From: Limosilactobacillus viscerum
GTDB taxonomy: Bacteria > Bacillota > Bacilli > Lactobacillales > Lactobacillaceae
Reading direction: 5' to 3'
Length of the DNA stretch: 53,233 bases
NCBI RefSeq assembly: GCF_947387525.1
Contig: NZ_CANDNW010000008.1
Location: 1-53,233, forward strand
Under the pieces are notes generated by a model. That model was not told the origin of the DNA and ran no database searches. It saw only the letters and a list, made by a program, of their open reading frames with translations. How positions within the stretch are numbered: position 1 is the first letter of the stretch; each line of letters starts with the position of its first letter. The position numbers and the translations under genes were made by a program. Shown here piece by piece: positions 32,471 through 41,980 of the stretch.

Positions 32471-33013
32471 ATGCGAGTTACACGAACCGTTCGTGACTTT
32501 CAAAACGCTTTGTTAACTCTGCTAAAGACTAACTCTTTTGATCACTTAACGGTGGATCAGATTTGTAACGAGGCATTGTTACACCGGAGTAGTTTTTACC
32601 GTTACTTTAATGATAAGTACGATTTATTAGAACAGACGCTAGATTCGCAGATCAGTCAAATTGCTGATAATGGTGACCCCGAAGAGGATGTTATTAAGCA
32701 ATTTGTCCTTTACATTGATGGCCACAAGGATATGATCCGCCACTTGGCATCCAGCAATTCGCATAGTTCACTCTATACGGAAATGCTACAGATCTTTAGT
32801 CAAGTTCTTCTTGACCGCCGTACCCAGAGTAAGACGACCGATACGGTTATCCTATCGTTAAAGAAGGCTAAGAATCCGGAAATGACGGCTTATGTCTTTA
32901 GTGGTGCAATCATTGGTGCATTTTATTGGTGGCAAAAGAATAATTACAATGTGCCAACTGAAGAATTCATTAATTTCGCTAAGCAGTCGGTTCTTTCACT
33001 TTCAAACAATTAA
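32471..33013 (+). CDS. TetR/AcrR family transcriptional regulator
   Basis: A 180-residue regulator. The N-terminal helix-turn-helix (about residues 5-52) shows L-T-V-D-Q-I-C-N-E-A and S-S-F-Y-R-Y-F-N-D-K, the hallmark of TetR proteins. The C-terminal domain resembles those of regulators paired with YhgE. The ATG at 32471 has a TTAGGAGGTG ribosome site. It lies 27 bp upstream of the YhgE-type gene, so it probably regulates this operon. The AT-rich upstream region 32280-32470 holds no other gene. Confidence 0.88.
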   Translation: MRVTRTVRDFQNALLTLLKTNSFDHLTVDQICNEALLHRSSFYRYFNDKYDLLEQTLDSQISQIADNGDPEEDVIKQFVLYIDGHKDMIRHLASSNSHSSLYTEMLQIFSQVLLDRRTQSKTTDTVILSLKKAKNPEMTAYVFSGAIIGAFYWWQKNNYNVPTEEFINFAKQSVLSLSNN

Positions 33014-33040
33014 ATAATCCAAACGAGGTGAAACATCTAA

Positions 33041-35629
33041 ATGGGCAAGATGATTAAAGCCGAATTGCGGAATCTTTTTCATAACCATATTTTGCTATTA
33101 TCTGTATCCGTAATTTGCTTATTACCGTTCTTATACAGTATCTTCTTCCTTAAATCCGTTTGGGACCCTTACGGCAGTACGCAAAATCTGCCAATTGCCG
33201 TCGTTAATAAGGATGTTCCGGTTGAATACCAGGGAAGAGAGATGGCAGTTGGTCGGCAGACGGTGGACCAACTGAAGAAGAACCACCAAATGAAGTGGGA
33301 AATTGTATCAAATAAGAAGGCCAACTATGGGTTGCACCACCGCCAGTACTACGCGGTAATTACGATCCCTGAGGACTTCTCAGAAAACGCCACGACCGTG
33401 ATGGACAAGAACCCACGTAAGATGGAGTTACATTATGAAACAAACGGGTCGCTAAACTACATTGGTCAGGTGATGACCCAGATCGGGACTACCCGGCTGA
33501 ATAGCGAGATCCGTTCACAAGTTACCAAGGCATACGCAACCGCAATGTTTAAGGAATTAGGCGTTGTGGGGAAGGGAATGACCAAAGCCGCCAATGGTGC
33601 ACAGCAGTTGAGCGACGGTGTGGTTACCCTGAGCGACGGTGTTAACCGTTACGTGGCTGGTGTCTACCAAGTTAATAATGGTGTTCAACAGATGCGGGTT
33701 GCAGTTACGCCACTTGCAAGTGGTGCACAGCAACTGGCAACTGGTAGTCAGACGTTAGCAGCTGGTATTTCCCAATACACAGGTGGCGTTGGTCAACTAT
33801 CAAGCGGCCTGGGGCTCCTCCAAGCTAATTCTGGTCAGTTGAGCTCTGGTGCCAGCCAACTAGCTGGTGGACTTAACCAATTGAGTGGTAGTTCAGCTAC
33901 CTTACAAAATGGGGCCGGCCAGTTAGCAGCTGGTAGTAACGAGCTAAACAACCGTGTTAATAGTATGCTGCCGGCACTGCAAGGGCAGATGGGGAGCATG
34001 TCACAAGGAATTACTAATGATGCCAATGAACTGGCACGTGCCTTACAGCCCCTTTCGCAGAGTGCACAACAGCTGGACCAGCTGAGCAGTGCACTAGGAG
34101 CTATTAATAGTGCGTTAGATGGTGTTAAGCAGGCTGCTTCTTCACAACAACCGGCAACCCGGAGTACTGGCAATAATTCTGCATTAGTTGCTGCGGCCTC
34201 TGCACTTAGCGGGGTGAAGGCAGAGAATTCTGCGGACCAAGCAAAAATTGATGCGGTAGTTAGTGCTGCAGCGTCGACGCCAAGTACCCAGTCACAACCA
34301 GCAAGTAATAATGCTAATGTTGCTAGTCAGATTTCGGCAGTCCAAGCAAAGATTTCGGCACTGCAAGGCCAAATCAAAGCTGCACAAAATTCTACTAACC
34401 AAAATACGGCGAATGTAGCACAAGCCGCACAAAAACTACAAAATAGTTTGAATAACTTGCAGAGTAATACCAACACTGCTTTAAGTCAGGCTTCAAGCCA
34501 ATTAACGGCAGCGACAAGCCAGCTTGCCAGCGGTGCTAACTCATTAAATAGTGGTGTTAGCCAGTATACCAATGGTGTTAATACTGCGGCTGCCGGTGCT
34601 AATACGCTTAATAGTGGAATTGGCCAATACACGGCGGGGGTTTCCCAGGCCGCTGCAGGGGCCAATGAACTAATGGCTAACAGCCCCGCCCTGGTTTCTG
34701 GTGCTAACCAACTGGCGGGTGCACTGGCACAATTAAATGCCCAGGTACCAAGCTTAATCAGTGGTATCAACCTGCTGGCTGATGGTACTCAACAGTTGGC
34801 AGATAATAGTCCTGCACTGGTCAGTGGGGTTACCCAACTGAATAATGGTGCTGCTGAGCTTGCTTCACAGCTTGGCAAGGGGGCAAAGGCAATCAGTGCC
34901 ATCAAGCCAACTGGTAAGACTGCAAACATGTTTGCTGAACCAACGACAGTCAAGCACAAGGACTACAGCTACGTACCAAACTATGGTCACGCACTTGCTC
35001 CTTATGTTCTGTCAGTTGCACTTTATGTTGGTATCTTGGTATTTAACTTCATTTACCCAATCCGCCGGCGGGCCCTTGATGGGCAATCAGCTGTTTCATG
35101 GTGGGTAAGCAAGGTCTTCATTGGCGCAGTTGCAGTTACCCTGATGGCAATCATTGAGGATGCCGTTATGTTAGCAGTTGGTTTAACGACCGACCATGTT
35201 GCATCAATGTTTGCCACGAGTATTTGCTTCGGGCTGGCTTCAATGGCGATTGTCATGTTCCTGTCAATGACCTTTGACAACCCTGGTCGGTTCGTTGCAA
35301 TGGTCCTCCTGATGCTGCAATTAGGTGGTTCAGGGGGGACATTCCCAATGGAAGTCACGATGAAGTTCTACAATGTCATCCACTGGTTCTTACCAATGAC
35401 CTACTCGATTCTCGGTCTCCGTCAATCGATCAGTAGCGGGATCGGGGCACACTACGCAATGTTCTGCAACCTAGTATTGCTAGGCATTGCTGTAGTCTTC
35501 AACCTCTTGCTACTCGCAGGAATGATTGGTATTCACCGGCACCTATTCAATATCAACCCTAAGTTGGATGAGAACCAAGAGTTCCTCGACAAGGTTGAAA
35601 ATGATGGCGGTATTCAGTCAAAGAAGTAA
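33041..35629 (+). CDS. YhgE/Pip family membrane protein
   Basis: An 862-residue protein with one membrane helix near the N-terminus (about 17-37) and five or more at the C-terminus (about 650-850). In between lies a long extracellular region with many copies of a heptad-like repeat of type G-A-x-Q-L-A-x-G. This is the architecture of YhgE/Pip proteins, related to ABC-2-type membrane proteins and, in lactococci, to phage infection protein. It is thought to act in envelope export or secretion. The central part (about 370-480) is rich in S, A, Q and N. It is translated 27 bp after the TetR gene. Confidence 0.9.
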   Translation: MGKMIKAELRNLFHNHILLLSVSVICLLPFLYSIFFLKSVWDPYGSTQNLPIAVVNKDVPVEYQGREMAVGRQTVDQLKKNHQMKWEIVSNKKANYGLHHRQYYAVITIPEDFSENATTVMDKNPRKMELHYETNGSLNYIGQVMTQIGTTRLNSEIRSQVTKAYATAMFKELGVVGKGMTKAANGAQQLSDGVVTLSDGVNRYVAGVYQVNNGVQQMRVAVTPLASGAQQLATGSQTLAAGISQYTGGVGQLSSGLGLLQANSGQLSSGASQLAGGLNQLSGSSATLQNGAGQLAAGSNELNNRVNSMLPALQGQMGSMSQGITNDANELARALQPLSQSAQQLDQLSSALGAINSALDGVKQAASSQQPATRSTGNNSALVAAASALSGVKAENSADQAKIDAVVSAAASTPSTQSQPASNNANVASQISAVQAKISALQGQIKAAQNSTNQNTANVAQAAQKLQNSLNNLQSNTNTALSQASSQLTAATSQLASGANSLNSGVSQYTNGVNTAAAGANTLNSGIGQYTAGVSQAAAGANELMANSPALVSGANQLAGALAQLNAQVPSLISGINLLADGTQQLADNSPALVSGVTQLNNGAAELASQLGKGAKAISAIKPTGKTANMFAEPTTVKHKDYSYVPNYGHALAPYVLSVALYVGILVFNFIYPIRRRALDGQSAVSWWVSKVFIGAVAVTLMAIIEDAVMLAVGLTTDHVASMFATSICFGLASMAIVMFLSMTFDNPGRFVAMVLLMLQLGGSGGTFPMEVTMKFYNVIHWFLPMTYSILGLRQSISSGIGAHYAMFCNLVLLGIAVVFNLLLLAGMIGIHRHLFNINPKLDENQEFLDKVENDGGIQSKK

Positions 35630-35638
35630 AATAGGAGC

Positions 35639-35765
35639 TGTGACACAACCCGGTTAGGGCCTGATGGCTAGCATAGGACGATCGTTAGCACGGAACGGGC
35701 TAGCGATTGTCCGTAGCTAGACACTAAGGCCCTGGGTTGGGTCGCGCGATATCTTTGTAATATTA
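35639..35765 (+). repeat. Long-hairpin intergenic repeat, copy B
   Basis: The inner stem and apical loop (GCACGGAACGGG at 35688-35699) are almost identical to copy A over about 70 bp. The outer arms differ (GTTAGGGCC / GGCCCTGGG-type, partly G-T paired), and the same tail CGCGATATCTTTGTAATATT follows. It lies between the convergent YhgE and HflX genes. Confidence 0.82.
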
Positions 35766-35776
35766 GGAACTAAAAC

Positions 35777-35816
35777 AAGGGCCCGTGATAAAACTCAGTT
35801 TTATCACGGGCCCTTT
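35777..35816. terminator. Terminator between YhgE and HflX genes
   Basis: GGGCCCGTGATAAAAC pairs perfectly with GTTTTATCACGGGCCC around CTCA-type loop, followed by TTTT. It is homologous to the terminator at 17.6 kb with compensated stem changes. Confidence 0.85.
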
Positions 35817-35823
35817 TGCTGCC

Positions 35824-37098
35824 TTAAACTTCATACTTAGCAAAACGTTGGGCGTCTTGTGGTGACATTTCGACCGTTAAGAGTGTTCCATCATTCTGGT
35901 ATTCAGTATTTAAAATATTCGTGTGCTCATTAAGGTAAGATACCTGTTGCCCCTCTGAGAATGGCAGGAGTAGTTTAACCTCGACGTAGTCCTTGAAAAG
36001 GTGCTTCCTGATGACATCGACAAGCAGTTCTAACGATTCCGGTTGCTTGGCGGAAATAACAACTTGGTCATCACCTTCAAGAACTGGGAACTCGATTTCC
36101 GTTTTATCAGCCTTGTTAAAGACGTTAATCATCGGAATATTATTAATTCCGATTTGCTTCAACGTTTCTTCCGTGGTGTGCATCATTTCCTCATAGTGGG
36201 GGTCGGAATAATCAATTACCTGGATCAAGAGGTCAGCGTTGGCTGCTTCTGCCAGGGTAGACTTGAATGATTCGACCAGGTTTGTTGGTAGCTTGCTGAC
36301 GAAACCAACCGTATCACTGAGAAGAAAGTCCTTCTTACCAGGTAGGGTAAGCCGCCGAACGCTAGTATCCAGAGTAGCGAAGAGCATGTTCTTTTCAAAG
36401 ACGGTCTTATCTTCAACTGCCCCGTAGCGACGTACCAAACCGTTCATGATTGTTGACTTGCCAGCGTTAGTATAACCAACTAGGGCAGCGGTTGGGATAT
36501 TGCTCTTAGCTCGCTGTTTCCGCTTTGTTTCTTCCGAACGGTTGATATCACTTAATTCATGACGGAGGTGTGAGATTTGGCGTTGGATTACCCGCCGGTC
36601 CATTTCCAGCTTGGTTTCACCAGCACCACGGTTGGTAAAACCACTACCGCCACCGGTTTGCTGGTCAAGTCGTTGACTAGCACTGGTTTGTAGGCGTGGC
36701 AGCCGGTATTGAAGCTCAGCAATTTGAACTTGGAGTTTGGCTTCCCTCGTTTGGGCACGGGTAGCAAAGATCTCGAGGATTAAGGCTGTCCGGTCGAGGA
36801 TCCGGGTGCCGGTCTCTTCTTCCAAGTTACGGAGCTGGCTAGGTGACAATTCATCATTTGTAATGATGGTTGATGCGTGGTTAGCAGCGGCAACATCAGC
36901 GATCTCTTCGACCTTTCCCTTACCAAAGTAGGTAGCTGGGTTGGGCCGGTCAATCACTTGGTCTACCCGTTGGACGACCTTCATATGGTTGGCCTGGGCT
37001 AACTCTGCTAGTTCAGTCATTGAGTAATCGTAATCTTCCTGGCCAGTATCAAGCCCGGTAATGATTACTAGTTCATCATTTTGTATATTGGTATCCAT
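35824..37098 (-). CDS. hflX: Ribosome-associated GTPase HflX
   Basis: A 424-residue GTPase. The N-terminal HflX domain includes A-T-Y-F-G-K-G-K-V-E-E near residue 55 and the glycine-rich G-G-G-S-G-F-T-N-R-G-A-G-E. G1 is G-Y-T-N-A-G-K-S-T near residue 205, G3 is D-T-V-G-F and G4 is N-K-A-D. HflX rescues or splits stalled ribosomes under heat or antibiotic stress. It follows the histidine phosphatase gene by 32 bp on the same strand and probably shares its transcript. Confidence 0.95.
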   Translation of the reverse strand: MDTNIQNDELVIITGLDTGQEDYDYSMTELAELAQANHMKVVQRVDQVIDRPNPATYFGKGKVEEIADVAAANHASTIITNDELSPSQLRNLEEETGTRILDRTALILEIFATRAQTREAKLQVQIAELQYRLPRLQTSASQRLDQQTGGGSGFTNRGAGETKLEMDRRVIQRQISHLRHELSDINRSEETKRKQRAKSNIPTAALVGYTNAGKSTIMNGLVRRYGAVEDKTVFEKNMLFATLDTSVRRLTLPGKKDFLLSDTVGFVSKLPTNLVESFKSTLAEAANADLLIQVIDYSDPHYEEMMHTTEETLKQIGINNIPMINVFNKADKTEIEFPVLEGDDQVVISAKQPESLELLVDVIRKHLFKDYVEVKLLLPFSEGQQVSYLNEHTNILNTEYQNDGTLLTVEMSPQDAQRFAKYEV

Positions 37099-37130
37099 TA
37101 AGAGTAATGTTCCCCCTTTTGCGGATAATA

Positions 37131-37781
37131 TTATTCAGGTAGTTCTAGTTTATTAAAGAAGTCAACGTGGGTATCCGTGCCGGTTAAGGTTAACCGGGTC
37201 ATACTTCCGTTACGGGCAGAACCCTCAGTGTGGTAGCCGAAGTGTTCCGCAATTGAACGGATTGTTACCCCATGGGAAACAACGATGGCCGTTGAACCAT
37301 CTGGTAATGCGCGAAGCCGGTCAAGTCCCTTATTAACCCGGTCCCAGAACCGTACGTGGTCTTCCGCATCACCATACGGATCAGCGGCTGCGACCTTGTC
37401 CTTCAACTTATCTGGACCCCAGTTACCAAACATTTCAGCAAAGGACTTATAGCCCTCGGCACCACAGAGATAGTCAGTAAATTCAGAAGCGTTTTGCCCT
37501 TCAAAGTAACCGAAGAACTCTTCACGAAATGCTGGTTCAGGGGTTGGCTCCTTAATAGTGGTGTTTTCATCTGCAGCTAGTAAGAGTCGTGCAGTGGCCA
37601 TCGTCCGTGCAAGATCACTACTAAAAATGTAGTCGAAGTCAATAGCGGACAATACCTTACCAGTTCGTTTGGCATCTTCTTGACCCTTTTCGGTAAGTGG
37701 AGCATCTGCCCAGCCTTGAACACGGTTGTACTGGTTAAGGTAAGTCTGACCATGACGAACAAAATAAACGGTAATTGCCAT
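37131..37781 (-). CDS. Histidine phosphatase superfamily protein (phosphoglycerate-mutase-like)
   Basis: A 216-residue enzyme with the phosphohistidine motif V-R-H-G-Q-T (residues 7-12) and the second catalytic histidine in V-S-H-G-V near residue 170. It belongs to the large branch-1 family of phosphatases and cofactor-dependent mutases. The substrate cannot be predicted; the insertion after R-H-G fits a broad phosphatase better than glycolytic Gpm. It is located between the DedA and HflX genes on the same strand. Confidence 0.87.
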   Translation of the reverse strand: MAITVYFVRHGQTYLNQYNRVQGWADAPLTEKGQEDAKRTGKVLSAIDFDYIFSSDLARTMATARLLLAADENTTIKEPTPEPAFREEFFGYFEGQNASEFTDYLCGAEGYKSFAEMFGNWGPDKLKDKVAAADPYGDAEDHVRFWDRVNKGLDRLRALPDGSTAIVVSHGVTIRSIAEHFGYHTEGSARNGSMTRLTLTGTDTHVDFFNKLELPE

Positions 37782-37866
37782 ATCTATAGAACTCCTTTAA
37801 TCATCAAAAATAAAAATACTATTCATATTTTACCATGAATAGCCGTTAAACATAACTGAAGACGCC

Positions 37867-38517
37867 CTAGAGCATCTTATTCTTTTTGATAATCCGTTGC
37901 CGAAGAAGTTTGATTCCCCACATGGCACCGGCTGCTAATAGTGCACAGCAAACCATTGCAAGGATAACCAGTGAAAAGTGTTCCTTTACTAGCGGGATCG
38001 AACCAAAGTAATAGCCAACGCCGCAACCGAGTGCAACCCATGCGGCAACTCCCACAAAATTTGCAACTGTAAAATGGCGGAAGGGGTAATGCATCATCCC
38101 AGAAATCGTTGGGATAAAGGACCTGATGAGGGGGACAAAGCGGCCAAAAGCAACGGCCCAGAAGCCATACTTATTCAAGTAGTTTTTAGCGGCCAACATT
38201 CGTGGCCCAGACAGCCGCTTATCGATCCATTTCCACCGTGAAATACTGTGGCCAATAAAGTAATTAACGGAGTCGCCGATAAAAGCCGCGAGAAAGAAAA
38301 CGGGGACAACAATTTGCATTTTTAAGATTGGGTGGACGGCGATAAAGGAACTGGTTAAGAAGACCAGGGAACCGCCGGGCAACCATGGGAAAACTACGAG
38401 GCCTGTTTCCATGAACACAATCACAAATAAAATGAGGTAACTCCATGGACCCAGCCATTCAAACATTGGGATTAGGATTTCGGCAATGTGGGTGAGAATG
38501 TAAAAAAGATGAGCCAA
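37867..38517 (-). CDS. DedA family membrane protein
   Basis: A 216-residue integral membrane protein with the DedA/VTT pattern: E-T-G-L-V-V-F-P-W-L-P-G-G-S near residue 37, then F-I-G-D-S-V-N-Y and G-R-F-V-P-L-I-R-S-F-I-P. The conserved acidic and arginine residues are intact. DedA proteins are implicated in flipping lipid carriers (undecaprenyl phosphate or phosphatidylethanolamine) and in membrane homeostasis. It lies 85 bp upstream of the phosphatase gene. Confidence 0.92.
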   Translation of the reverse strand: MAHLFYILTHIAEILIPMFEWLGPWSYLILFVIVFMETGLVVFPWLPGGSLVFLTSSFIAVHPILKMQIVVPVFFLAAFIGDSVNYFIGHSISRWKWIDKRLSGPRMLAAKNYLNKYGFWAVAFGRFVPLIRSFIPTISGMMHYPFRHFTVANFVGVAAWVALGCGVGYYFGSIPLVKEHFSLVILAMVCCALLAAGAMWGIKLLRQRIIKKNKML

Positions 38518-38658
38518 GTGGTAGTCCCCTTTCGTCGGTTAATTATTATAAATATTGTAAAATGTTCCGTTAATTTTGACTAGCAATTAAGCAGAAAATT
38601 AAGCCAGCCTTAAACAATCCGGTGGGGCGGCGAATTACTACCAGTCGCTAGGGCAGAA

Positions 38659-38667
38659 TGCTATAAT
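38659..38667 (+). promoter_or_regulatory. Extended -10 promoter of helD
   Basis: TGCTATAAT (TG, one base, TATAAT) lies about 40 nt upstream of the helD start codon; the -35 region is weak, as is common with extended -10 promoters. Confidence 0.6.
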
Positions 38668-38707
38668 AGTATGACGATTTTTTAATCCTGAAAGGTAGGG
38701 AACGTTT

Positions 38708-41008
38708 GTGGCTGAAAATTCAGTTAGAGAATATGAACAAAAGCATTTAGATCACGTTATTGATGAAATCAAAAAAGCTAAGGTTGGTGCTGAAAAGCGG
38801 ATTACCACGGCTAAAAATGACATTGAAGACATCAATCAGCAGACTAATGATATTCACTTGAACACCACGACCTATTCGGGAATGATGGACACTGCAATGT
38901 CCTTCCGTGCCCAGCAGCAGATGTTAGACGAACGGAACAACAGTTGGCAGCACGCGGCCGACCACCTGGCAACCTTGAAACGGTTAGAGAAGAAGCCTTA
39001 CTTTGCCCGGATTGACTTCAAGGAGAAGGGCGCTTCTGAACCGGAATCCGTCTATATTGGCCTAGCTTCCTTTAGTGATAAGCCCGACCACTTCTTAATC
39101 TATGACTGGCGGGCACCAATTTCCTCCGTTTATTATGAAGGAAAGCTGGGGAAGGTCAGTTATAATACACCGGTCGGTCCCCAGGAAGTCGATATGACCC
39201 TTAAACGGCAGTTCCAGATTAAGGATGGCACAATTGTTACTATCTTTGATACGGATGAGCAGGTTGGCGACCAAATGCTCCTTGAAGCACTTGGCAACCA
39301 CTCTTCAACTAAGATGAAGAGTATCGTAACGACTATCCAACGGACCCAAAATGAAATAATTCGGGATACCAAGGATGACCTGCTGTTTGTTCAAGGGGCA
39401 GCGGGGTCTGGTAAGACGGCAGCCGTTCTTCAACGGGTTGCCTGGCTGCTCTACCGCTACCGGGGAAACCTGACTTCTTCCCAGGTTGTCTTGTTCTCAC
39501 CAAACCAACTCTTTAATGACTATATTGACCAAGTGCTGCCGGAATTAGGGGAACACAACATGGTCCAGATGACCTACTTCCAGTTTGCCAACCGGCGGGT
39601 ACCACGGCTCCATGTTCAAACATTGGCCCAACGGTTTGCGGCGAGCCAGGATGAAACTAGCAAAAATGCCCAGCGCCTGTGCACCAGCTTGCAGTATTTT
39701 AAGGCGACAGAACGGTACGCTCAGCGGTTAGGGCACGCTCATATGCGTTTCCGTAACATTATGTTCAATGGTAAGGTTTTCGTCAGCAAGGAAAAAATCC
39801 GTGAAATTTACTATTCCTTCAATAATAACTATAACCTTGGCAACCGCCTTGATGGTACCAAGGAAGCGTTGATCAAGTACCTCAACCACCGGGTCAGCAG
39901 CGAAATGCGGTCAAAGTGGGTTGAAGAACGGGTTCAAAGCCTGAGTAAGGAAGAGCTGGATACTTTATTTGCTAACGAGCCCCGTGAGTTTGAAAGTGAC
40001 GACAAGGAGTTTAAATTCCTTGCACGCAAGATCGTAATGAAGGCCTTTGAACCGATTAAGCGGGCTATTAACCACAATCAATGGCTTAACATTAATGCTC
40101 AGTACCTCCACTTGTTACGGGTAACGCCAAAGCTGGTTAACCTGGCGGAATACGGGTTGACACCGGACCAGTGGACGGCCTTTGTTGACCAGACTAAGGA
40201 AGAACTGAAGCAACGGAATATCAGTGCAGCCGGGATTACTATCTACCTTTACCTCTACGATTTAATCACTGGCAAGCACGGACAACGTGATATTCGCTAC
40301 GTCTTCGTTGATGAAGTCCAGGATTATGACCCATACCAGCTGGCCTACCTTAAGTACCGGTTCCCACGGGCAAAGTTTACCTTGCTTGGTGACCTAAACC
40401 AGGCAATCTTTACCCATGAAAACAGCAAGAGTTTGTTGCGGCAGTTAAGTACCATGTTTGACCCTGACAAGACACGGGTGGTTCAGCTGACTAAGTCTTA
40501 CCGGTCAACCAAGCAGATTACTGATTTTACCAAGCACATCTTGCTTGATGGTGAAGCAATTGAGGCCTTTGACCGGAATGGTGAACTGCCCCAGGTAATT
40601 TCCGCTGCCGACTTTGACGGTAGTGCGGATGCGCTGGTTAGTGCCCTGGATAAGTACCAGGACGAGCATGACCAGGTTGCCATCATCGGTAAAACACTGG
40701 AAGACAGTGAGCAGCTTTACCGGGCGCTTGAACAGCGGAATATCAAGACAACCCTGATTCGGACCGAAAATCAGCGCCTAGTCAAGGGGACAATCATTGT
40801 ACCTTCATTCCTTGCAAAGGGACTGGAATTTGATGCGATTATCGTGTGGAACGCCAATGACCAGCAATACCACGGGGATGATGAGCGGCAACTCCTTTAC
40901 ACGATCTGTTCCCGGGCAATGCACGCGCTGACACTTACGGCAGTCGGCCAGGTAACCAGCTTGTTGGATAAGGTACCAACTGATGAATACCAATTGATTG
41001 AAAAATAA
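38708..41008 (+). CDS. helD: RNA polymerase recycling helicase HelD
   Basis: A 766-residue superfamily 1 helicase-like ATPase. The N-terminal coiled-coil arm (about 1-100) inserts into the RNA polymerase channel in characterised HelD proteins. Walker A G-A-A-G-S-G-K-T-A lies near residue 232, Walker B V-F-V-D-E-V-Q-D near residue 536, and later helicase motifs include L-G-D-L-N-Q-A and S-Y-R-S-T. It releases stalled or inactive RNA polymerase from DNA. It starts with GTG at 38708, with GAAAGGTAGGG upstream. It is an autonomous gene followed by a terminator. Confidence 0.92.
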   Translation: MAENSVREYEQKHLDHVIDEIKKAKVGAEKRITTAKNDIEDINQQTNDIHLNTTTYSGMMDTAMSFRAQQQMLDERNNSWQHAADHLATLKRLEKKPYFARIDFKEKGASEPESVYIGLASFSDKPDHFLIYDWRAPISSVYYEGKLGKVSYNTPVGPQEVDMTLKRQFQIKDGTIVTIFDTDEQVGDQMLLEALGNHSSTKMKSIVTTIQRTQNEIIRDTKDDLLFVQGAAGSGKTAAVLQRVAWLLYRYRGNLTSSQVVLFSPNQLFNDYIDQVLPELGEHNMVQMTYFQFANRRVPRLHVQTLAQRFAASQDETSKNAQRLCTSLQYFKATERYAQRLGHAHMRFRNIMFNGKVFVSKEKIREIYYSFNNNYNLGNRLDGTKEALIKYLNHRVSSEMRSKWVEERVQSLSKEELDTLFANEPREFESDDKEFKFLARKIVMKAFEPIKRAINHNQWLNINAQYLHLLRVTPKLVNLAEYGLTPDQWTAFVDQTKEELKQRNISAAGITIYLYLYDLITGKHGQRDIRYVFVDEVQDYDPYQLAYLKYRFPRAKFTLLGDLNQAIFTHENSKSLLRQLSTMFDPDKTRVVQLTKSYRSTKQITDFTKHILLDGEAIEAFDRNGELPQVISAADFDGSADALVSALDKYQDEHDQVAIIGKTLEDSEQLYRALEQRNIKTTLIRTENQRLVKGTIIVPSFLAKGLEFDAIIVWNANDQQYHGDDERQLLYTICSRAMHALTLTAVGQVTSLLDKVPTDEYQLIEK

Positions 41009-41013
41009 GATAC

Positions 41014-41067
41014 AAAAGAGGTTCAGCACCTGGCAAAGCTTCAAACCAGGTATTGAACCTCTTTTAT
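41014..41067. terminator. Bidirectional terminator between helD and the EamA gene
   Basis: AAAAGAGGTTCA...CCTGG pairs with CCAGG...TGAACCTCTTTT, perfect at both ends with T-runs on both strands. Confidence 0.85.
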
Positions 41068-41071
41068 ACTA

Positions 41072-41980
41072 TTATGATGAATGGTGTTGCTGACTAAGAA
41101 ATGGAAGGCTACGCAAGTCTACTTCCATAATGGCATTAGCAAATAGGAGGATGATACCACCGATAACTAGTTGTGGGGTTAGTGGGTCGTAGCCCATAAT
41201 AACTGACATTACGCTGCCAAAGAAGGACTCAAGCATCAAAATCAAGCCAGCAGTTGTGGCGTCGGTATATGCCTGGCCAGTAATCTGCATTCCTTGAGCA
41301 AGGAAGGTGATTCCGATAGCCAAGATTGCCAGTGGAACCAGTGCTTGTAGCCAGTGGACGTGAATTAAAGTGGGACGTTCAAAGAAGAAGGTAGTGATCC
41401 ATCCCATTGTTCCCTGGCAGATCCCAATCATGAAGATGAGGACCCATGGACTGGAGGCAGCAGGGGCGTACTTAGCAAAGAAGATAATTTGCCCGGCCCA
41501 GAAGAAGGTCGATACCAGGGTTAAAAAGTCGCCATATTGAAGGTGGAAGCTACCGCTAAAGACGTTCGTGAGAATTGCCATTCCGATGATGGACAGGGCA
41601 ATTGAAAAGTAAGCCTTCCGCTGCGGACGCTCGTGCCAGAAAAGCCAGAGAAGAAATGGTGCAACGACGATGTACATGGTCGTCAAAAAAGCATTCTTTG
41701 CCGGTGTGGTATAGCGAAGAGCGTCGGTCTGGAGGTAGTAACCGAGAAAGTTAATGGTCCCAATTACCAGTCCCAACCGGAAGTCAGTCCAGGTCATCTG
41801 ACGAATCTTTTTGAAGAAAATTAAGCTCCCAGCAGCGACACACATTGTTCCCCGGCAAGCATTAATTAGGCCGGAATGCATCCCAGCCTCGACCGTCAGT
41901 TTGGCAAAGACGTAGCTGCTTCCCCAGAGAATAGCAACAACAAATAGCATTAAGTTAGCTTGTCTTTTACTAATTGACAT
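41072..41980 (-). CDS. DMT superfamily (EamA) transporter
   Basis: A 302-residue protein with ten predicted helices arranged as two EamA repeats. The motif L-W-G-S-S-Y-V-F-A-K near residue 19 is the typical start of the first repeat. It likely exports a metabolite; the substrate is unknown. The ATG at 41980 has AAAAGGAATT upstream. It is divergent from the LTA synthase gene. Confidence 0.87.
   Translation of the reverse strand: MSISKRQANLMLFVVAILWGSSYVFAKLTVEAGMHSGLINACRGTMCVAAGSLIFFKKIRQMTWTDFRLGLVIGTINFLGYYLQTDALRYTTPAKNAFLTTMYIVVAPFLLWLFWHERPQRKAYFSIALSIIGMAILTNVFSGSFHLQYGDFLTLVSTFFWAGQIIFFAKYAPAASSPWVLIFMIGICQGTMGWITTFFFERPTLIHVHWLQALVPLAILAIGITFLAQGMQITGQAYTDATTAGLILMLESFFGSVMSVIMGYDPLTPQLVIGGIILLFANAIMEVDLRSLPFLSQQHHSS

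Noticed and set aside
33600-34900. Direct-repeat array inside the YhgE gene as a possible CRISPR or tandem element
   Set aside because: The repeats are in-frame, degenerate heptad-like protein repeats (G-A-x-Q-L type), expected for YhgE proteins.
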